Shown one piece after another: positions 46,864-56,765 of a stretch of 64,000 nt of DNA. Origin of the DNA: Burkholderiales bacterium. Its GTDB lineage: Bacteria > Pseudomonadota > Gammaproteobacteria > Burkholderiales > Burkholderiaceae_C. The stretch lies in assembly GCA_017307855.1 (NCBI GenBank), contig JAFKGD010000005.1, positions 1 through 64,000 of the forward strand. Direction: 5' to 3'. A program made the translations under genes and the position numbers. Numbering within the stretch: position 1 is the first letter of the stretch; each line of letters opens with the position of its first letter. The notes below the pieces were generated by a model. That model searched no databases. It was not told the origin of the DNA and was given only the letters and a program-made list of their open reading frames with translations.

Positions 46864-47955
46864 TCAGACGTTGAACAGGAAGTTCAGCACGTCGCCGTCC
46901 TTGACGACGTATTCCTTGCCCTCGCTGCGCATCTTGCCCGCGTCCTTGGCACCGTTCTCGCCCTTGAAGGCAATGTAGTCGTCGAAGGCGATGGTCTGTG
47001 CACGGATGAAGCCGCGTTCGAAATCGCCGTGGATGACGCCGGCGGCCTGGGGCGCGGTGTCGCCGATGCGGATGGTCCAGGCGCGAACTTCCTTGACGCC
47101 CGCGGTGAAGTAGGTCTGCAGCCCAAGCAGTTTGAAGGCCGCACGGATCAGGCGATCGAGGCCCGGCTCCTCCTGGCCGATTTCGGCGAGGAACATGCGC
47201 TTGTCTTCGTCGCTCATGTCGGCCAGTTCGGCCTCGATCTTGGCGCAGATGGCCACCACGGGCGCGTTCTGCTTCGCGGCGTATTCGCGCAGCCGGTCGA
47301 GATAGGGATTGTTCTCGAAGCCATCCTCGCTCACGTTGCCCACGAACATGGCGGGCTTGGCAGTGATGAGGGTGAACGACTTCACCAGCGGCAGTTCTTC
47401 CTTGCTGAACTGCAGCGCACGCACCGGGATGTTCTCGTTGAGTGCCTTCTGGCAGCGTTCGAGCAGGCCGACGAGCTTGATCGCCTCCTTGTCGCCCGAA
47501 CGTGCCGTCTTGGTGTGGCGGTGCAACGCCTTTTCCACAGTGGACAGGTCGGCCAGGCACAGCTCGGTCTGGATGACTTCGATGTCCGAGATCGGGTCGA
47601 CGCGGCCGGCCACGTGGATCACGTTCTCGTCGTCGAAGCAGCGCACGACGTTGACGGTCGCGTCGGTTTCGCGGATGTGGGCCAGGAACTTGTTGCCCAG
47701 GCCTTCGCCGGTGCTCGCCCCGGCCACCAGGCCGGCGATGTCGACGAACTCGACGATGGCGGGCACCACGCGCTCGGGCTGCACGATGTCGCTGAGGGCC
47801 TTGAGCCGCGGATCGGGCACCTCGACCACACCCACGTTGGGCTCGATGGTGCAGAACGGATAGTTTTCAGCCGCGATGCCGGCCTTGGTCAAGGCATTGA
47901 AGAGGGTGGACTTGCCCACGTTGGGCAGGCCGACGATGCCGCATTGGAGGCTCAT
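46864..47955 (-). CDS. ychF: Redox-regulated ATPase YchF (OLA1 family)
   Basis: A 363-residue Obg-related P-loop protein. G1 is [19 protein letters not shown]3 is [12 protein letters not shown], and the G4-type motif is NVSE rather than NKxD, which explains the ATP preference of this family. The C-terminal TGS-like domain begins near [20 protein letters not shown] and ends FLFNV, the usual terminus. It binds ribosomes and participates in stress responses. It is well conserved in length. Confidence 0.97.
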   Translation of the reverse strand: MSLQCGIVGLPNVGKSTLFNALTKAGIAAENYPFCTIEPNVGVVEVPDPRLKALSDIVQPERVVPAIVEFVDIAGLVAGASTGEGLGNKFLAHIRETDATVNVVRCFDDENVIHVAGRVDPISDIEVIQTELCLADLSTVEKALHRHTKTARSGDKEAIKLVGLLERCQKALNENIPVRALQFSKEELPLVKSFTLITAKPAMFVGNVSEDGFENNPYLDRLREYAAKQNAPVVAICAKIEAELADMSDEDKRMFLAEIGQEEPGLDRLIRAAFKLLGLQTYFTAGVKEVRAWTIRIGDTAPQAAGVIHGDFERGFIRAQTIAFDDYIAFKGENGAKDAGKMRSEGKEYVVKDGDVLNFLFNV

Positions 47956-48025
47956 GGTCGGGGGCTTTCAGGGAAGACGGAGAAGAGGGGCCGCAGCGGT
48001 CGCGAAAAGCGGCGAACCTGCGATT

Positions 48026-48298
48026 TTACCGGCCGCCCCGGCGCGTATCGCGCAGCATGAAAAGGTAGAGCCCTTCGACTTTCTCCCGCGCCCACGGCGT
48101 CTTGCGCAGGAACCGCAGGCTCGACGACACACTGGGCTCGTGCGTGAAGCAGCGCACGGGGATGCGCCGGCCCAGCTCGTCCCAGCCGTAATGGGCCACC
48201 AGCGCATTGACGATGGCTTCGAGGGTGAGGCCGTGCAGCGGGTTGCGTGGCTGGGCCGGCGGGACGGGTTGAGCGGGGGCGGGCAGGTCGTCGGCCAT
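48026..48298 (-). CDS. VF530-family (DUF2132) small DNA-binding-like protein
   Basis: A 90-residue protein. After a Pro-rich tail it carries [40 protein letters not shown] and [20 protein letters not shown], the complete VF530 pattern; this family has a small all-alpha fold named after a Vibrio protein and is annotated as DNA-binding, without a known target. The ATG start was chosen; a GTG six bases upstream is possible. It lies two bases after the MOSC stop and is the last gene of the AsmA-MOSC transcript. Confidence 0.87.
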   Translation of the reverse strand: MADDLPAPAQPVPPAQPRNPLHGLTLEAIVNALVAHYGWDELGRRIPVRCFTHEPSVSSSLRFLRKTPWAREKVEGLYLFMLRDTRRGGR

Positions 48299-48300
48299 CG

Positions 48301-49179
48301 TCACTCGAACACGTAGTCGGCGCTGACGGCCTGCCCCACGCGCAACACGCGGTCCACGCCCTCGATCACGATGGCATTGGTGCCGAAGGTGATGCGGCCG
48401 TCCATGCGGGCGTTGGCGCGGTAGGTGCGCATCATGTCGCCCACTTCGGGGCTGACGGTGGCAGTCGCGGGGTCGATGTCGGGGATCGGGCAGCGCACGC
48501 AGGGCTTGACCGGCCGCAACGTGGCGGCGCCCTCGCCGGTCTCCACGGTGAACAGGTCGAGCCGGTCTTCGTCGTGCGCCTCGACACCGGCCAGCACGAT
48601 GTTGGGCCGCAGGCGCTCCACGCCCACGGGCTGGCCGCCGGGCAACCGGCCCGCCGCAGCCAGGCGCTCGTTCAGCCCGGCCACCGAAGCCTCGCTGGTG
48701 ACCAGCACCGGATAGCCGTCATTGAACTGGTTGAAGGCTTCGGCATCGCCCGTCCACTTGCGGCTGGAGCGGCGCTTGAACTCGGGGTCGAAGCGCACCA
48801 GACGCAGCCGCTGGCCCAGGAAATCGCTGAACCACTGCGCGGCCACATCGCCCATGTCGTAGGCGGCGACCTCGTCGCCCCAGATCTTCACGCGCACGGG
48901 CTCTTCGACTTCGTTGAGGGAGATGTGCAGCGCCAGCATGCCGGGCGCTCGCAGCACCATGTCGAAGTGCTTGAGCTGCGGCCGGATGAGCTGCATGCGC
49001 GGCAGCTCGCGTTGGGTGACGAATACGCCCGCCTCGTCCACCAGCATCCAGGCGCGGTCGAATTCGAGGCCGGTCTCGGTCAGCACGGCCTCGCGCACCT
49101 CCACGCCCGCGCAGGACTTGATGGGGTAGACGAACAGGCGGGCAATGGTCGCCGTCACGTCACGTACAGCGTCACTCAT
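48301..49179 (-). CDS. MOSC domain protein (YcbX/mARC-like, no ferredoxin domain)
   Basis: A 292-residue molybdenum-cofactor enzyme. The N-terminal MOSC_N barrel begins [20 protein letters not shown]; the MOSC domain includes [28 protein letters not shown] and [16 protein letters not shown], where the first Cys may bind molybdenum. E. coli YcbX has a C-terminal 2Fe-2S domain that is missing here, so an external electron donor would be needed. It probably reduces N-hydroxylated bases. Its start overlaps the asmA stop as ATGA. Confidence 0.9.
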   Translation of the reverse strand: MSDAVRDVTATIARLFVYPIKSCAGVEVREAVLTETGLEFDRAWMLVDEAGVFVTQRELPRMQLIRPQLKHFDMVLRAPGMLALHISLNEVEEPVRVKIWGDEVAAYDMGDVAAQWFSDFLGQRLRLVRFDPEFKRRSSRKWTGDAEAFNQFNDGYPVLVTSEASVAGLNERLAAAGRLPGGQPVGVERLRPNIVLAGVEAHDEDRLDLFTVETGEGAATLRPVKPCVRCPIPDIDPATATVSPEVGDMMRTYRANARMDGRITFGTNAIVIEGVDRVLRVGQAVSADYVFE

Positions 49180-51209
49180 CTGAAGAGTCCTTTCAGTTTC
49201 TCGCGGGCTTTTTCCTTCAGCGCGTCCTTCTTCTCCTGCGAGTCGAGGCCGAGCTTTTCTTCCAGTTTCTGCTTCACCGCCTCCTTGGCGATGGCGCCGC
49301 CCACGGCCGACCATTGCACCTGGTATTGCATGGCGTCGAGCGGACCCGTGAGGCGCACCGGCAGGCGGATGCCATCGAGCGCCGCCAGTTCGGCTCCACC
49401 CTGGCCCTTGGAGGTGTCGGTCACGGTGACGAAGGCGGTGTAGTCGATGGCCGAGCGCGGAATGTCGATCTGCCCTTCGCCGCCCACGCGCAGGTAGGGG
49501 CTCTTCGCGGCCAGGTCGCTGCTGCGCGCGATGCCCTGGGCGATGGCGAAGCTCATCGCGATCTCGGAGAAATCGGTCTGCGCGGTGGCGCTGGCCTTTT
49601 CGTAGTCGTCTTTCTTCAGGGCCAGCGCGGCCTTGGCCTTGCGGCCGAGCTCGGCCAGATTGAAGCCCTTGACGGCGCCATCGCGCAGCTGGACGGCCGC
49701 GCGGCCGGCCAGTTGCGACTTGAGCTGGCCCACGGTCTGTCCGCGCGTGTTCAGGTCGAGCTCGAGCCGGCCGGTGCCTCGCACCGTATCGCGGCCCGAG
49801 AGGTCGGCCATGGCCTGCTCGATGCGGATGTCGCTGGCCGTGGCCGCGAGCGTCAGGCGCGAGGCGGCGGCCTCGGCGCGCGCGCGGCCTTCGATACGGC
49901 CGTTCCACACCCGCGCGCTGAACGGCGCGGCGTCGAGCGCCCGGCCGTCGCCCCTGAGCGTGACGGCCATGTCGGAGAAACGGATGCCGCTGGCCACCAG
50001 CGTGCCCAGCTTCGCCTGCACGGTGCCCTTGAGCAGCGTGGCCGGGCGCAGATCCACCGGCGCGGCGTCGCCGCTGGCCGCGGCCGGGCTGCCAGCAGCC
50101 GGCGCAGCGGGAGCAGGCGCCGCAGACGCTGCTGCCGCCGGCGCCGCGCGCAGCGCATCGAGGTCGAGCGACTGCAGTTCGGCCCGGGCATCGATGGTTC
50201 CGGTGTCGATGGCGTATCGGCCGCTGGTGGAGATCGGCCCGTCGTTGCCCGGCGCGCGCCAGCGGCCCTGCAGTTGCCAGTCGGCGCGGCGTGGCGAGGC
50301 CGCGGCCGAGCCCTGCAGCTCCAGCGTCTGCGCGCCCAGACCGGGCAGCGCCGCTTCCAGCGCGAGCCTGAGGCCTTGCACGGTGGTGGTGTGGCTGTCG
50401 GCCGCGTAGGCGGTGCCGGCCAGGCCGATCTCGGCGCGCGCCACCTGCACGTCGGCCGCCGTGCCCTTGAACGACAGGCTGGATTCGCCCAGCGTGACCA
50501 CTGTGGCAGCCGGCGCGCCGCCGCGGGCCGGCTGGGCGGCCAGGCTCAGCTGCGTGCGGCCGGACAGGTCGCCACGGATGGCGGGCTGGGACAGGTCCAG
50601 CGCCAGTTGGAGCTCCACCGGCGTCTGCACACCCGGCGCGATGCGGCCGGCCTGCAGGCGTTGCAGCGTCAGGGTGCCGGCCACGCCGCCGAGGTCGTCC
50701 TTCACATGCAGCACGGCGTCGCGCAGGTCGACGCCCGCCACGTCGATCGCTACGGGCCCTGACGGCGCGGTGCCGGGGGCCGCAGCCGGTTCAGTCGCGG
50801 CCGGCGCGAGCAGGTCGTCCACGTTGCTGCGGCCCTGCGCATCTCGGAGGTACGACAGGCGCACGCCGTGCACGCTGACGCGTCCGGCGCGAACCTCGCC
50901 GCGCAGCAGGGGAAGCAGTTCCAGCGCCACATCGGCGCCCGCCACGGCGGCGAAGTCGCCCGTGCGGCCCGCGCCCGAGAGCCGCACGCCCTGCGCCGAG
51001 AGCGCCAGGCGCGGCCAGATCCGGAGTGCCAGCGGACCGTCGATGGCCAGCTCGCGGTCGTAGTGCGTGCGCATCCATTCGACGGCCTGCGGTTTGTAGC
51101 GGTTGGCATCGAAGGTAGCGACGAAGATGGCCAGCGCTGCACCGGCCAGCAGCAGCACGCCCAGCACGATGGCGAGCGTCCAGGCAAGGGAGCGTTTGAG
51201 GGAGGTCAT
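49176..51209 (-). CDS. AsmA family protein
   Basis: A 677-residue envelope protein. One N-terminal membrane helix (LAWTLAIVLGVLLLAGAALA) is followed by FDANRYKPQAVEWMRTHYDR, the AsmA N-terminal motif, and a long beta-rich periplasmic region with an Ala/Pro linker (about 395-425). The C-terminal AsmA_2 part has VKGFNLAELGRKAKAAL and a charged helix at the end. Such proteins are thought to carry lipids between membranes. The start MTSLKRSLAW follows GAGGGAGG-like purines; longer in-frame extensions were rejected. It is divergent from the monooxygenase gene. Confidence 0.9.
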   Translation of the reverse strand: MTSLKRSLAWTLAIVLGVLLLAGAALAIFVATFDANRYKPQAVEWMRTHYDRELAIDGPLALRIWPRLALSAQGVRLSGAGRTGDFAAVAGADVALELLPLLRGEVRAGRVSVHGVRLSYLRDAQGRSNVDDLLAPAATEPAAAPGTAPSGPVAIDVAGVDLRDAVLHVKDDLGGVAGTLTLQRLQAGRIAPGVQTPVELQLALDLSQPAIRGDLSGRTQLSLAAQPARGGAPAATVVTLGESSLSFKGTAADVQVARAEIGLAGTAYAADSHTTTVQGLRLALEAALPGLGAQTLELQGSAAASPRRADWQLQGRWRAPGNDGPISTSGRYAIDTGTIDARAELQSLDLDALRAAPAAAASAAPAPAAPAAGSPAAASGDAAPVDLRPATLLKGTVQAKLGTLVASGIRFSDMAVTLRGDGRALDAAPFSARVWNGRIEGRARAEAAASRLTLAATASDIRIEQAMADLSGRDTVRGTGRLELDLNTRGQTVGQLKSQLAGRAAVQLRDGAVKGFNLAELGRKAKAALALKKDDYEKASATAQTDFSEIAMSFAIAQGIARSSDLAAKSPYLRVGGEGQIDIPRSAIDYTAFVTVTDTSKGQGGAELAALDGIRLPVRLTGPLDAMQYQVQWSAVGGAIAKEAVKQKLEEKLGLDSQEKKDALKEKAREKLKGLFR

Positions 51210-51293
51210 GCGGGTGGAAGGAAAGACGGCCATGGCAGGCAGGGCATCGGCGGGGCCATCCCGCACGATTGTGCCGCCTCCTACAATGCCGCG

Positions 51294-52409
51294 ATGGTTT
51301 CGAATGTGGACATTTGCATCCGCGGCGCTGGCATCGTCGGCCGCACCGTGGCCCTGCTGCTGGCGCGCGAACGCTGGCGCGTGGCGCTGGTGGAAGCGCC
51401 CACCGAACCGCAAGCCCGGCCCGACGTGCGCGCCTATGCGCTCAACGCGGCCTCGCGGACGCTGCTGCAGGATCTGCGCGTGTGGCCCGACGAGACGCTG
51501 GCCACACCCGTGCTCGACATGGTGGTGCACGGCGATGGAGGCGGCACGGTGCACTTCAGTGCCGGCCGGCAACAGGTCGAGGCGCTCACCTGGATCGTCG
51601 ACGTGCCCGCGCTCGAGGAGCGCCTGGCCGCCGCCGTCCGCTACCACTCGCACATCGACATGGTGCAAGAGCCCGTGCCGGCCCGCCTGACGGTGGTGTG
51701 CGAAGGCCGGGCGAGCCAGACGCGCGCCGAGTTCGGCGTCGAATACAACGTCACGCCCTACCCCCAGGGCGCGATCGCTGCGCGCCTGCTGTGTGAAAAA
51801 CCGCACGCCCAGGCGGCCCGGCAATGGTTCGAAGACCGCTCGGTGCTCGGTTTGCTGCCGCTCGGCGGACCGGGCGGGAACTCGGTGGCGATGGTGTGGT
51901 CAGTTCCGAAGGATCGGGTGCCGCAATTGCTGGCGCAAGACCCGGCGGCCTTCGCGGCCGCGCTGCATCAGGCCAGCCATGGCGAGTTGGGCGCGATCGA
52001 ACTCGCGTCCGAACGCGTGGCCTGGCCGTTGCAGCGCGCCATGGCCAGCCGCTGGGTGGGCCGCACGGCGGCTGGCGCTTTCGCGCTGGCCGGCGATGCG
52101 GCGCACAGCATGCACCCCTTGGCCGGCCAGGGACTCAACCTCGGGCTGGCCGATGCGGCCGAACTGGCGAAGGTGATGCACGAGCGCGCCTTCTGGCGCG
52201 GCCCCGACGACGAACGCCTGCTGCGGCAATACGCGCGGGCCCGCGCTGCCGGCGTGCTGCCGATGACGCTGGCCACCGACGGGTTGCAGCAATTGTTTTC
52301 GCGCGATGACGGGCCGCTGCCCGGGCTGCGCAACTGGGGCATGAAGGGATTCGATCAGAGCGGCTGGATCAAGCGGCAGGTGGCGCGGCAGGCGATGGGC
52401 CTGCGCTGA
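51294..52409 (+). CDS. UbiH/VisC-family FAD-dependent monooxygenase
   Basis: A 371-residue group A flavoprotein monooxygenase. The dinucleotide motif is IRGAGIVGRTVALLLARE, and the FAD GD motif is ALAGDAAHSMHPLAGQGLNL with GLADAAELAK, the ubiquinone-biosynthesis hydroxylase signature. The central DG motif reads CEGRAS rather than CDGxxS. It most likely hydroxylates the ubiquinone ring, but which position is unclear. It lies 74 bases upstream of dsbC, which may share its transcript. Confidence 0.88.
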   Translation: MVSNVDICIRGAGIVGRTVALLLARERWRVALVEAPTEPQARPDVRAYALNAASRTLLQDLRVWPDETLATPVLDMVVHGDGGGTVHFSAGRQQVEALTWIVDVPALEERLAAAVRYHSHIDMVQEPVPARLTVVCEGRASQTRAEFGVEYNVTPYPQGAIAARLLCEKPHAQAARQWFEDRSVLGLLPLGGPGGNSVAMVWSVPKDRVPQLLAQDPAAFAAALHQASHGELGAIELASERVAWPLQRAMASRWVGRTAAGAFALAGDAAHSMHPLAGQGLNLGLADAAELAKVMHERAFWRGPDDERLLRQYARARAAGVLPMTLATDGLQQLFSRDDGPLPGLRNWGMKGFDQSGWIKRQVARQAMGLR

Positions 52410-52483
52410 AGCCACCGGTGCGCGAGACGGGCGCTGCGACCGCCGGCACGGTGCCGGCACTGGATATCGGGCTACAAGACACC

Positions 52484-53209
52484 ATGAAGAAATTCCACCA
52501 ACGACTCGTCCTGGCCTGCGCGGCCTTCGCCTTCAGCGTGGGCGCGCTGGCCAACGAGGCCGTGATCCGCAAGAACCTGGCCGAGCGCCTGCCGCGCATG
52601 CCGTCCATCGACGAAGTGACGCCCGCCCCCATGCCGGGCCTGTTCGAGGTACGCGTCAACGGCTCGGAAATTTTCTACACCGACGCCCAGGGCAACTTCC
52701 TCATCCAGGGCAGCCTGATCGACACGAAGGAGCAGCGCGACCTGACCGAGGAGCGCATCGCCAAGCTCACCGCCGTCGATTTCGCGTCGCTGCCCATGAA
52801 GGATGCGTTCACCATCGTGCGCGGCAACGGCAAGCGCAAGCTGGCTGTGTTCGAAGACCCCAACTGTGGCTACTGCAAGCGCTTCGAGCGCGACCTGCAG
52901 AAGGTGGACAACGTCACCATCCACATGTTCCTCTATCCCATCCTGGGCCAGGACTCCGTCGAAAAGAGCCGCGCCATCTGGTGCGCCAAGGACAAGGGCC
53001 GCGTGTGGCAGGACTACATGGTGCGTGAGGCCGCCATTCCGCCCGTGAGCGGTGCCTGCGATCCGGCCGCGCTGCAGCGCAACGTCGAATTCGGCCGCAA
53101 GTACAAGATCACCGGCACGCCCACGCTGATCTTCTCCGACGGCACGCGCATCCCCGGCGCCATCAGCGCCACCCAGGTCGAGGCGCAACTCGCCAGCTCC
53201 AGCAAGTGA
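52484..53209 (+). CDS. dsbC: Thiol:disulfide interchange protein DsbC
   Basis: A 241-residue periplasmic disulfide isomerase. A signal peptide ends at ALA-NE (residue 23). The N-terminal dimerisation domain (about 25-85) is followed by a thioredoxin fold with active site CGYC (128-131) in VFEDPNCGYCKRF and the cis-Pro loop GTPTLIFSDG. A second pair of cysteines (WCAKD, GACDP) matches the structural disulfide of E. coli DsbC. DsbD is not encoded nearby. Its stop overlaps the M61 start by one base (TGATG). Confidence 0.94.
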   Translation: MKKFHQRLVLACAAFAFSVGALANEAVIRKNLAERLPRMPSIDEVTPAPMPGLFEVRVNGSEIFYTDAQGNFLIQGSLIDTKEQRDLTEERIAKLTAVDFASLPMKDAFTIVRGNGKRKLAVFEDPNCGYCKRFERDLQKVDNVTIHMFLYPILGQDSVEKSRAIWCAKDKGRVWQDYMVREAAIPPVSGACDPAALQRNVEFGRKYKITGTPTLIFSDGTRIPGAISATQVEAQLASSSK

Positions 53210-54990
53210 TGGCGGGGCGCGCACAGGGCGCGGCGGCGCTGCACTACCGCATCGAGATCGGCAGCACGCACGAGCACCTGCTGCACGCCAGCCTGCGCAT
53301 CGACCATCCGCAGGCTGTCACCGAGCTGTCGCTGCCGGTCTGGATTCCGGGCAGCTATCTCGTGCGTGAGTTCTCACGCCACCTGCAGCGCCTGGTGGCG
53401 CGCCAGGGACGCAACGAACTTGCCGTGGAGCAGCTCGACAAGGCGCGCTGGCGCGTGAAGGCCGACCCGTCCAGGCCACTGGAGCTGTCCTGGGAGGTGT
53501 ACGCCTTCGACAACTCGGTGCGCACCGCCTGGCTCGACGAGAGCCGCTGCTTCTTCAACCCGACCAGCTTGTGCCTGCGCGTGGAAGGCCAGCACGGCGG
53601 CCTGCACGCCATCGAGCTGCCCCCGCCCCGCCTGCCGCGTGGCACGCCGCGCTGGGAGCTGGCCACCGGTCTCACGCCGGCCTCCGTCGATTCGCGTGGC
53701 TTCGGCAGCTACGTGGCGCAGGACTACGACGAACTGGCCGACTGTCCCGTCGAGATGGGCGCATTCTGGAGCGGCCGCTTCAAGGCAGGCGGCGTGGCCC
53801 ACCGCTTCGTCGTGGCCGGTGCGCCCGCCTCTTTCGACGGTGAGCGCCTGCTGCGCGACACGCGCCGCATCTGCGAAGCACAGATCCGCTTCTGGCACGG
53901 CTCCCGTCGTCCGCCGTTCAAGAGCTACGTGTTCATGCTCAATGCGGTGAACGACGGCTATGGCGGCCTCGAACACCGCAATTCCACCGCGCTGATCTGC
54001 GACCGGCGCGACCTGCCGCGCCGGGGCGACGCGCGCATCAGCGATGGCTACACCACGCTGCTGGGCCTGGTCAGCCACGAGTACTTCCACACCTGGAGCG
54101 TCAAGCGCCTGCGGCCGGCCGAGTTCGCGCCCTATCGCTACGACGCCGAGAACTACAGCCAGCTGCTGTGGTTCTTCGAAGGCTTCACCAGCTACTACGA
54201 CGACCTCTTCCTGCGGCGCACCGGACTGATCGACGATGCCACGTACCTGCGCCTCCTGGGCAAGACGGCCAACCAGGTGCTGCAGACGCCAGGCCGCTTC
54301 GTGCAGTCGGTGGCGCAGGCCAGCTTCGACGCCTGGGTCAAGTACTACCGGCAGGACGAGAACACACCCAACGCCACTGTCAGCTACTACACCAAGGGTG
54401 CGCTGGTGGGCCTGGCGTTCGACCTCACGCTGCGCGCCGAAGGGCGCGGCACGCTCGACGATGTGATGCGCGGGCTGTGGCAGCGCTGCAAGGCCGGCCC
54501 CATGACCGAGGCCGACTTCGCCGCCGTGCTCGAAGAGGTCGGTGGTCGCGCCTTCACGCGCGAGATCGCGGCCTGGGTGCACGGCACCGAAGAACTTCCG
54601 CTGCGCCAACTGCTGGAGAAGAACGGCGCGCAGGTGCACGACGACCCGGCGCAGATGGCGCAGGCACTCGGCCTGCGCGTGACCGAAGGCCAGGCCGTGC
54701 AGGTGAAGATGGTGCTTTCGGGCGGCGCCGGCCAGCAGGCGGGCCTGGCGGCCGGCGACGAATGGCTGGGCATCGAGCTGCCCGCGCGCCGCGGCGCCGA
54801 GCCGCAGGGCTGGCGCATCGGCCGGCTCGACGACATCGCGCTGTACGCCGGGACGGCGGCGCGGCGTATCACGGCCATCGTCGCGCGCGACAAACGCCTG
54901 CTGCGCCTGCCCGTCGAGTTGCCCCAAGGCACCACCACGTGGCGGCTGTCGCCGCGCGACGCGAAGGCGCTGGGCGGCTGGCTGGACTGA
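53209..54990 (+). CDS. M61 family metallopeptidase (glycyl aminopeptidase-like) with PDZ domain
   Basis: A 593-residue protein. The N-terminal beta domain (about 10-170) includes LSLPVWIPGSYLVREFSRHL. The zinc motif is HEYFHTW (His290-His294) with the Glu ligand in LWFFEGFTSYYDDLFLRR. YYTKGALVGLAFDL is also typical. The C-terminal ~100 residues form a degenerate PDZ domain (SGGAGQQAGLAAGDEWLGIE). No signal peptide is present. ATG was chosen over a GTG three bases upstream. It overlaps dsbC by one base. Confidence 0.92.
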   Translation: MAGRAQGAAALHYRIEIGSTHEHLLHASLRIDHPQAVTELSLPVWIPGSYLVREFSRHLQRLVARQGRNELAVEQLDKARWRVKADPSRPLELSWEVYAFDNSVRTAWLDESRCFFNPTSLCLRVEGQHGGLHAIELPPPRLPRGTPRWELATGLTPASVDSRGFGSYVAQDYDELADCPVEMGAFWSGRFKAGGVAHRFVVAGAPASFDGERLLRDTRRICEAQIRFWHGSRRPPFKSYVFMLNAVNDGYGGLEHRNSTALICDRRDLPRRGDARISDGYTTLLGLVSHEYFHTWSVKRLRPAEFAPYRYDAENYSQLLWFFEGFTSYYDDLFLRRTGLIDDATYLRLLGKTANQVLQTPGRFVQSVAQASFDAWVKYYRQDENTPNATVSYYTKGALVGLAFDLTLRAEGRGTLDDVMRGLWQRCKAGPMTEADFAAVLEEVGGRAFTREIAAWVHGTEELPLRQLLEKNGAQVHDDPAQMAQALGLRVTEGQAVQVKMVLSGGAGQQAGLAAGDEWLGIELPARRGAEPQGWRIGRLDDIALYAGTAARRITAIVARDKRLLRLPVELPQGTTTWRLSPRDAKALGGWLD

Positions 54991-55014
54991 GCGGCCTTCC
55001 GGTCGCCGGAGCGC

Positions 55015-56313
55015 TCAGCGCGGCCGCAGATCCAGCACCCGCTTGGCCTTGCCCATGCTGCGTTCCATGCTGCCCTCGGGCCGCACCTCAACGCGCGCGG
55101 TCGTGCCCACGTAGGCCTTGATGTCATGCTGCAGGTCGACCATGGCCTGCCGCGCGGCCGGTGTGTCGTGCGAGAGGCCGGCGCGCACTTCCACCACCAC
55201 GGCCAGCGAATCCATGGCGCCTTCGCGCGAGAGCACGCACTGGTAGTGCGGCGCCAGCGCCTGCTGGCGCAGGATGAGTTCCTCGATCTGCGTGGGGAAC
55301 ACGTTCACGCCGCGCACGATCATCATGTCGTCGCTGCGGCCGGTGATCTTCTCCATGCGGCGCATGGTGCGCGCCGTGCCGGGCAAAAGGCGTGTGAGAT
55401 CGCGCGTGCGGTAGCGGATGATGGGCAGGGCTTCCTTGGTCAGGCTGGTGAAGACCAGCTCGCCGATCTCGCCATCGGCCACGGGCTCGCCGGTGGCCGG
55501 ATCGACGATCTCGGGAAAGAAATGGTCTTCCCAGATGGTGGGGCCGTCCTTGGTCTCCACGCACTCGTTGGCAACGCCGGGGCCGATGACTTCCGAGAGA
55601 CCGTAGATGTCCACGGCGTCTATGCCCATGCGCCGTTCGATGGCGGCGCGCATGTCGTTGGTCCAGGGTTCGGCGCCGAAAATGCCCAGGCGCAGGCTGG
55701 TGCCGGCCGGATCGATGCCCTGGCGTTCGAACTCGTCGGCCATGGCGAGCATGTAGCTGGGCGTGACCATGACGATGTCGGGACGGAAATCGTTGATGAG
55801 CTGCACCTGTCGCTCGGTCTGGCCGCCGCCGAAGGGCACGACGGTGAGGCCCAGCTTCTCGGCGCCGTAGTGCGCACCCAGGCCGCCGGTGAAGAGGCCA
55901 TAGCCGTAGCTCACGTGCACCAGGTCGCCGGGCCGCGCACCCGCCGCGCGCAGGCTGCGGGCCATGCAGTGCGACCACATCTCGATGTCGTTGCGCGTGT
56001 AGCCGACCACGGTGGGCTTGCCTGTGGTGCCACTGGAGGCATGCAGGCGCACGCACTGCTGGCGCGGCACGGCGAACAGGCCGAAGGGGTAGTTGTCGCG
56101 CAGGTCGGCCTTGGTGGTGAACGGAAACTTCGCCAGGTCGGCCAGCGTCCGGCAGTCGTCGGGATGCACGCCGGCCGCATCGAACTTGGCGCGGTAGACG
56201 GGCGAGTTGCGCCACGCATGCGAGAGCGTGGCCTTCAGGCGCTTGAGCTGCAGCGCGCGCAGTTCGTCGGTGGATGCCCGCTCGATCGGCTCGAGCGCAA
56301 AGCTGGCGGTCAT
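55015..56313 (-). CDS. paaK: Phenylacetate-CoA ligase
   Basis: A 432-residue adenylate-forming enzyme that activates phenylacetate to its CoA thioester, the first step of the aerobic paa pathway. The AMP motif is HASSGTTGKPTVVGYT; YGLSEVIGPGVANEC and ELVFTSLTKEALPIIRYRTRD match the PaaK core, and the C-terminal domain has SDDMMIVRGVNVFPTQIEE. The start overlaps paaI as ATGA. It is the last gene of paaG-paaI-paaK. Substrates other than phenylacetate cannot be excluded. Confidence 0.93.
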   Translation of the reverse strand: MTASFALEPIERASTDELRALQLKRLKATLSHAWRNSPVYRAKFDAAGVHPDDCRTLADLAKFPFTTKADLRDNYPFGLFAVPRQQCVRLHASSGTTGKPTVVGYTRNDIEMWSHCMARSLRAAGARPGDLVHVSYGYGLFTGGLGAHYGAEKLGLTVVPFGGGQTERQVQLINDFRPDIVMVTPSYMLAMADEFERQGIDPAGTSLRLGIFGAEPWTNDMRAAIERRMGIDAVDIYGLSEVIGPGVANECVETKDGPTIWEDHFFPEIVDPATGEPVADGEIGELVFTSLTKEALPIIRYRTRDLTRLLPGTARTMRRMEKITGRSDDMMIVRGVNVFPTQIEELILRQQALAPHYQCVLSREGAMDSLAVVVEVRAGLSHDTPAARQAMVDLQHDIKAYVGTTARVEVRPEGSMERSMGKAKRVLDLRPR

Positions 56314-56765
56314 GGGGATGGCTCCTCGTGGAAGACGGTGCCCTGGATCTGCGCGCTCTTGCCGCGCAGCAGAGCGACGGTTTCGCCGCGCTGGTTGGTC
56401 ACGCGCATGTCGTAGATGCCGTGCCGGCCCGACAGCACCTGCTCGGCGCCCTCGCAGGTCAGCACGTCGCCCAGTTCGCCCGGGCGCAGGAATTCGATGC
56501 TGCCGCCGGCCGCCACCGCCGCGCGGTTGTAGCTGTTGCACGCGAAGGCGAAGGTGGAATCGGCCAGCGTGAAGATGAAGCCGCCGTGGCAGATGCGGTG
56601 GCCGTTGAGGTGCAGCTCGCGCACTTCCATGCGCATGACGGCGCGGCCGGGCGAGCACGACACCAGCGTCATTCCCATGGTCTCGCGCGAGGCATGGTCG
56701 TCCGCGAACATCGCCTCGCCGACGCGGCGCGCGCGTTCGTCGGGTGTCAGGGGTGCGCCCATCAT
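56310..56765 (-). CDS. paaI: Phenylacetate-pathway hotdog thioesterase
   Basis: A 151-residue hotdog-fold thioesterase. HRICHGGFIFTLADSTFAFA holds the catalytic HGG...D region, and the beginning AMFADDHASRETMGM is the PaaI-type N-terminus. The enzyme is thought to release CoA from stalled hydroxyphenylacetyl-CoA intermediates. Both ends overlap neighbours as ATGA (paaG stop and paaK start), a tight translational chain. Two adjacent ATG codons are possible starts; the first was used. Confidence 0.92.
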   Translation of the reverse strand: MMGAPLTPDERARRVGEAMFADDHASRETMGMTLVSCSPGRAVMRMEVRELHLNGHRICHGGFIFTLADSTFAFACNSYNRAAVAAGGSIEFLRPGELGDVLTCEGAEQVLSGRHGIYDMRVTNQRGETVALLRGKSAQIQGTVFHEEPSP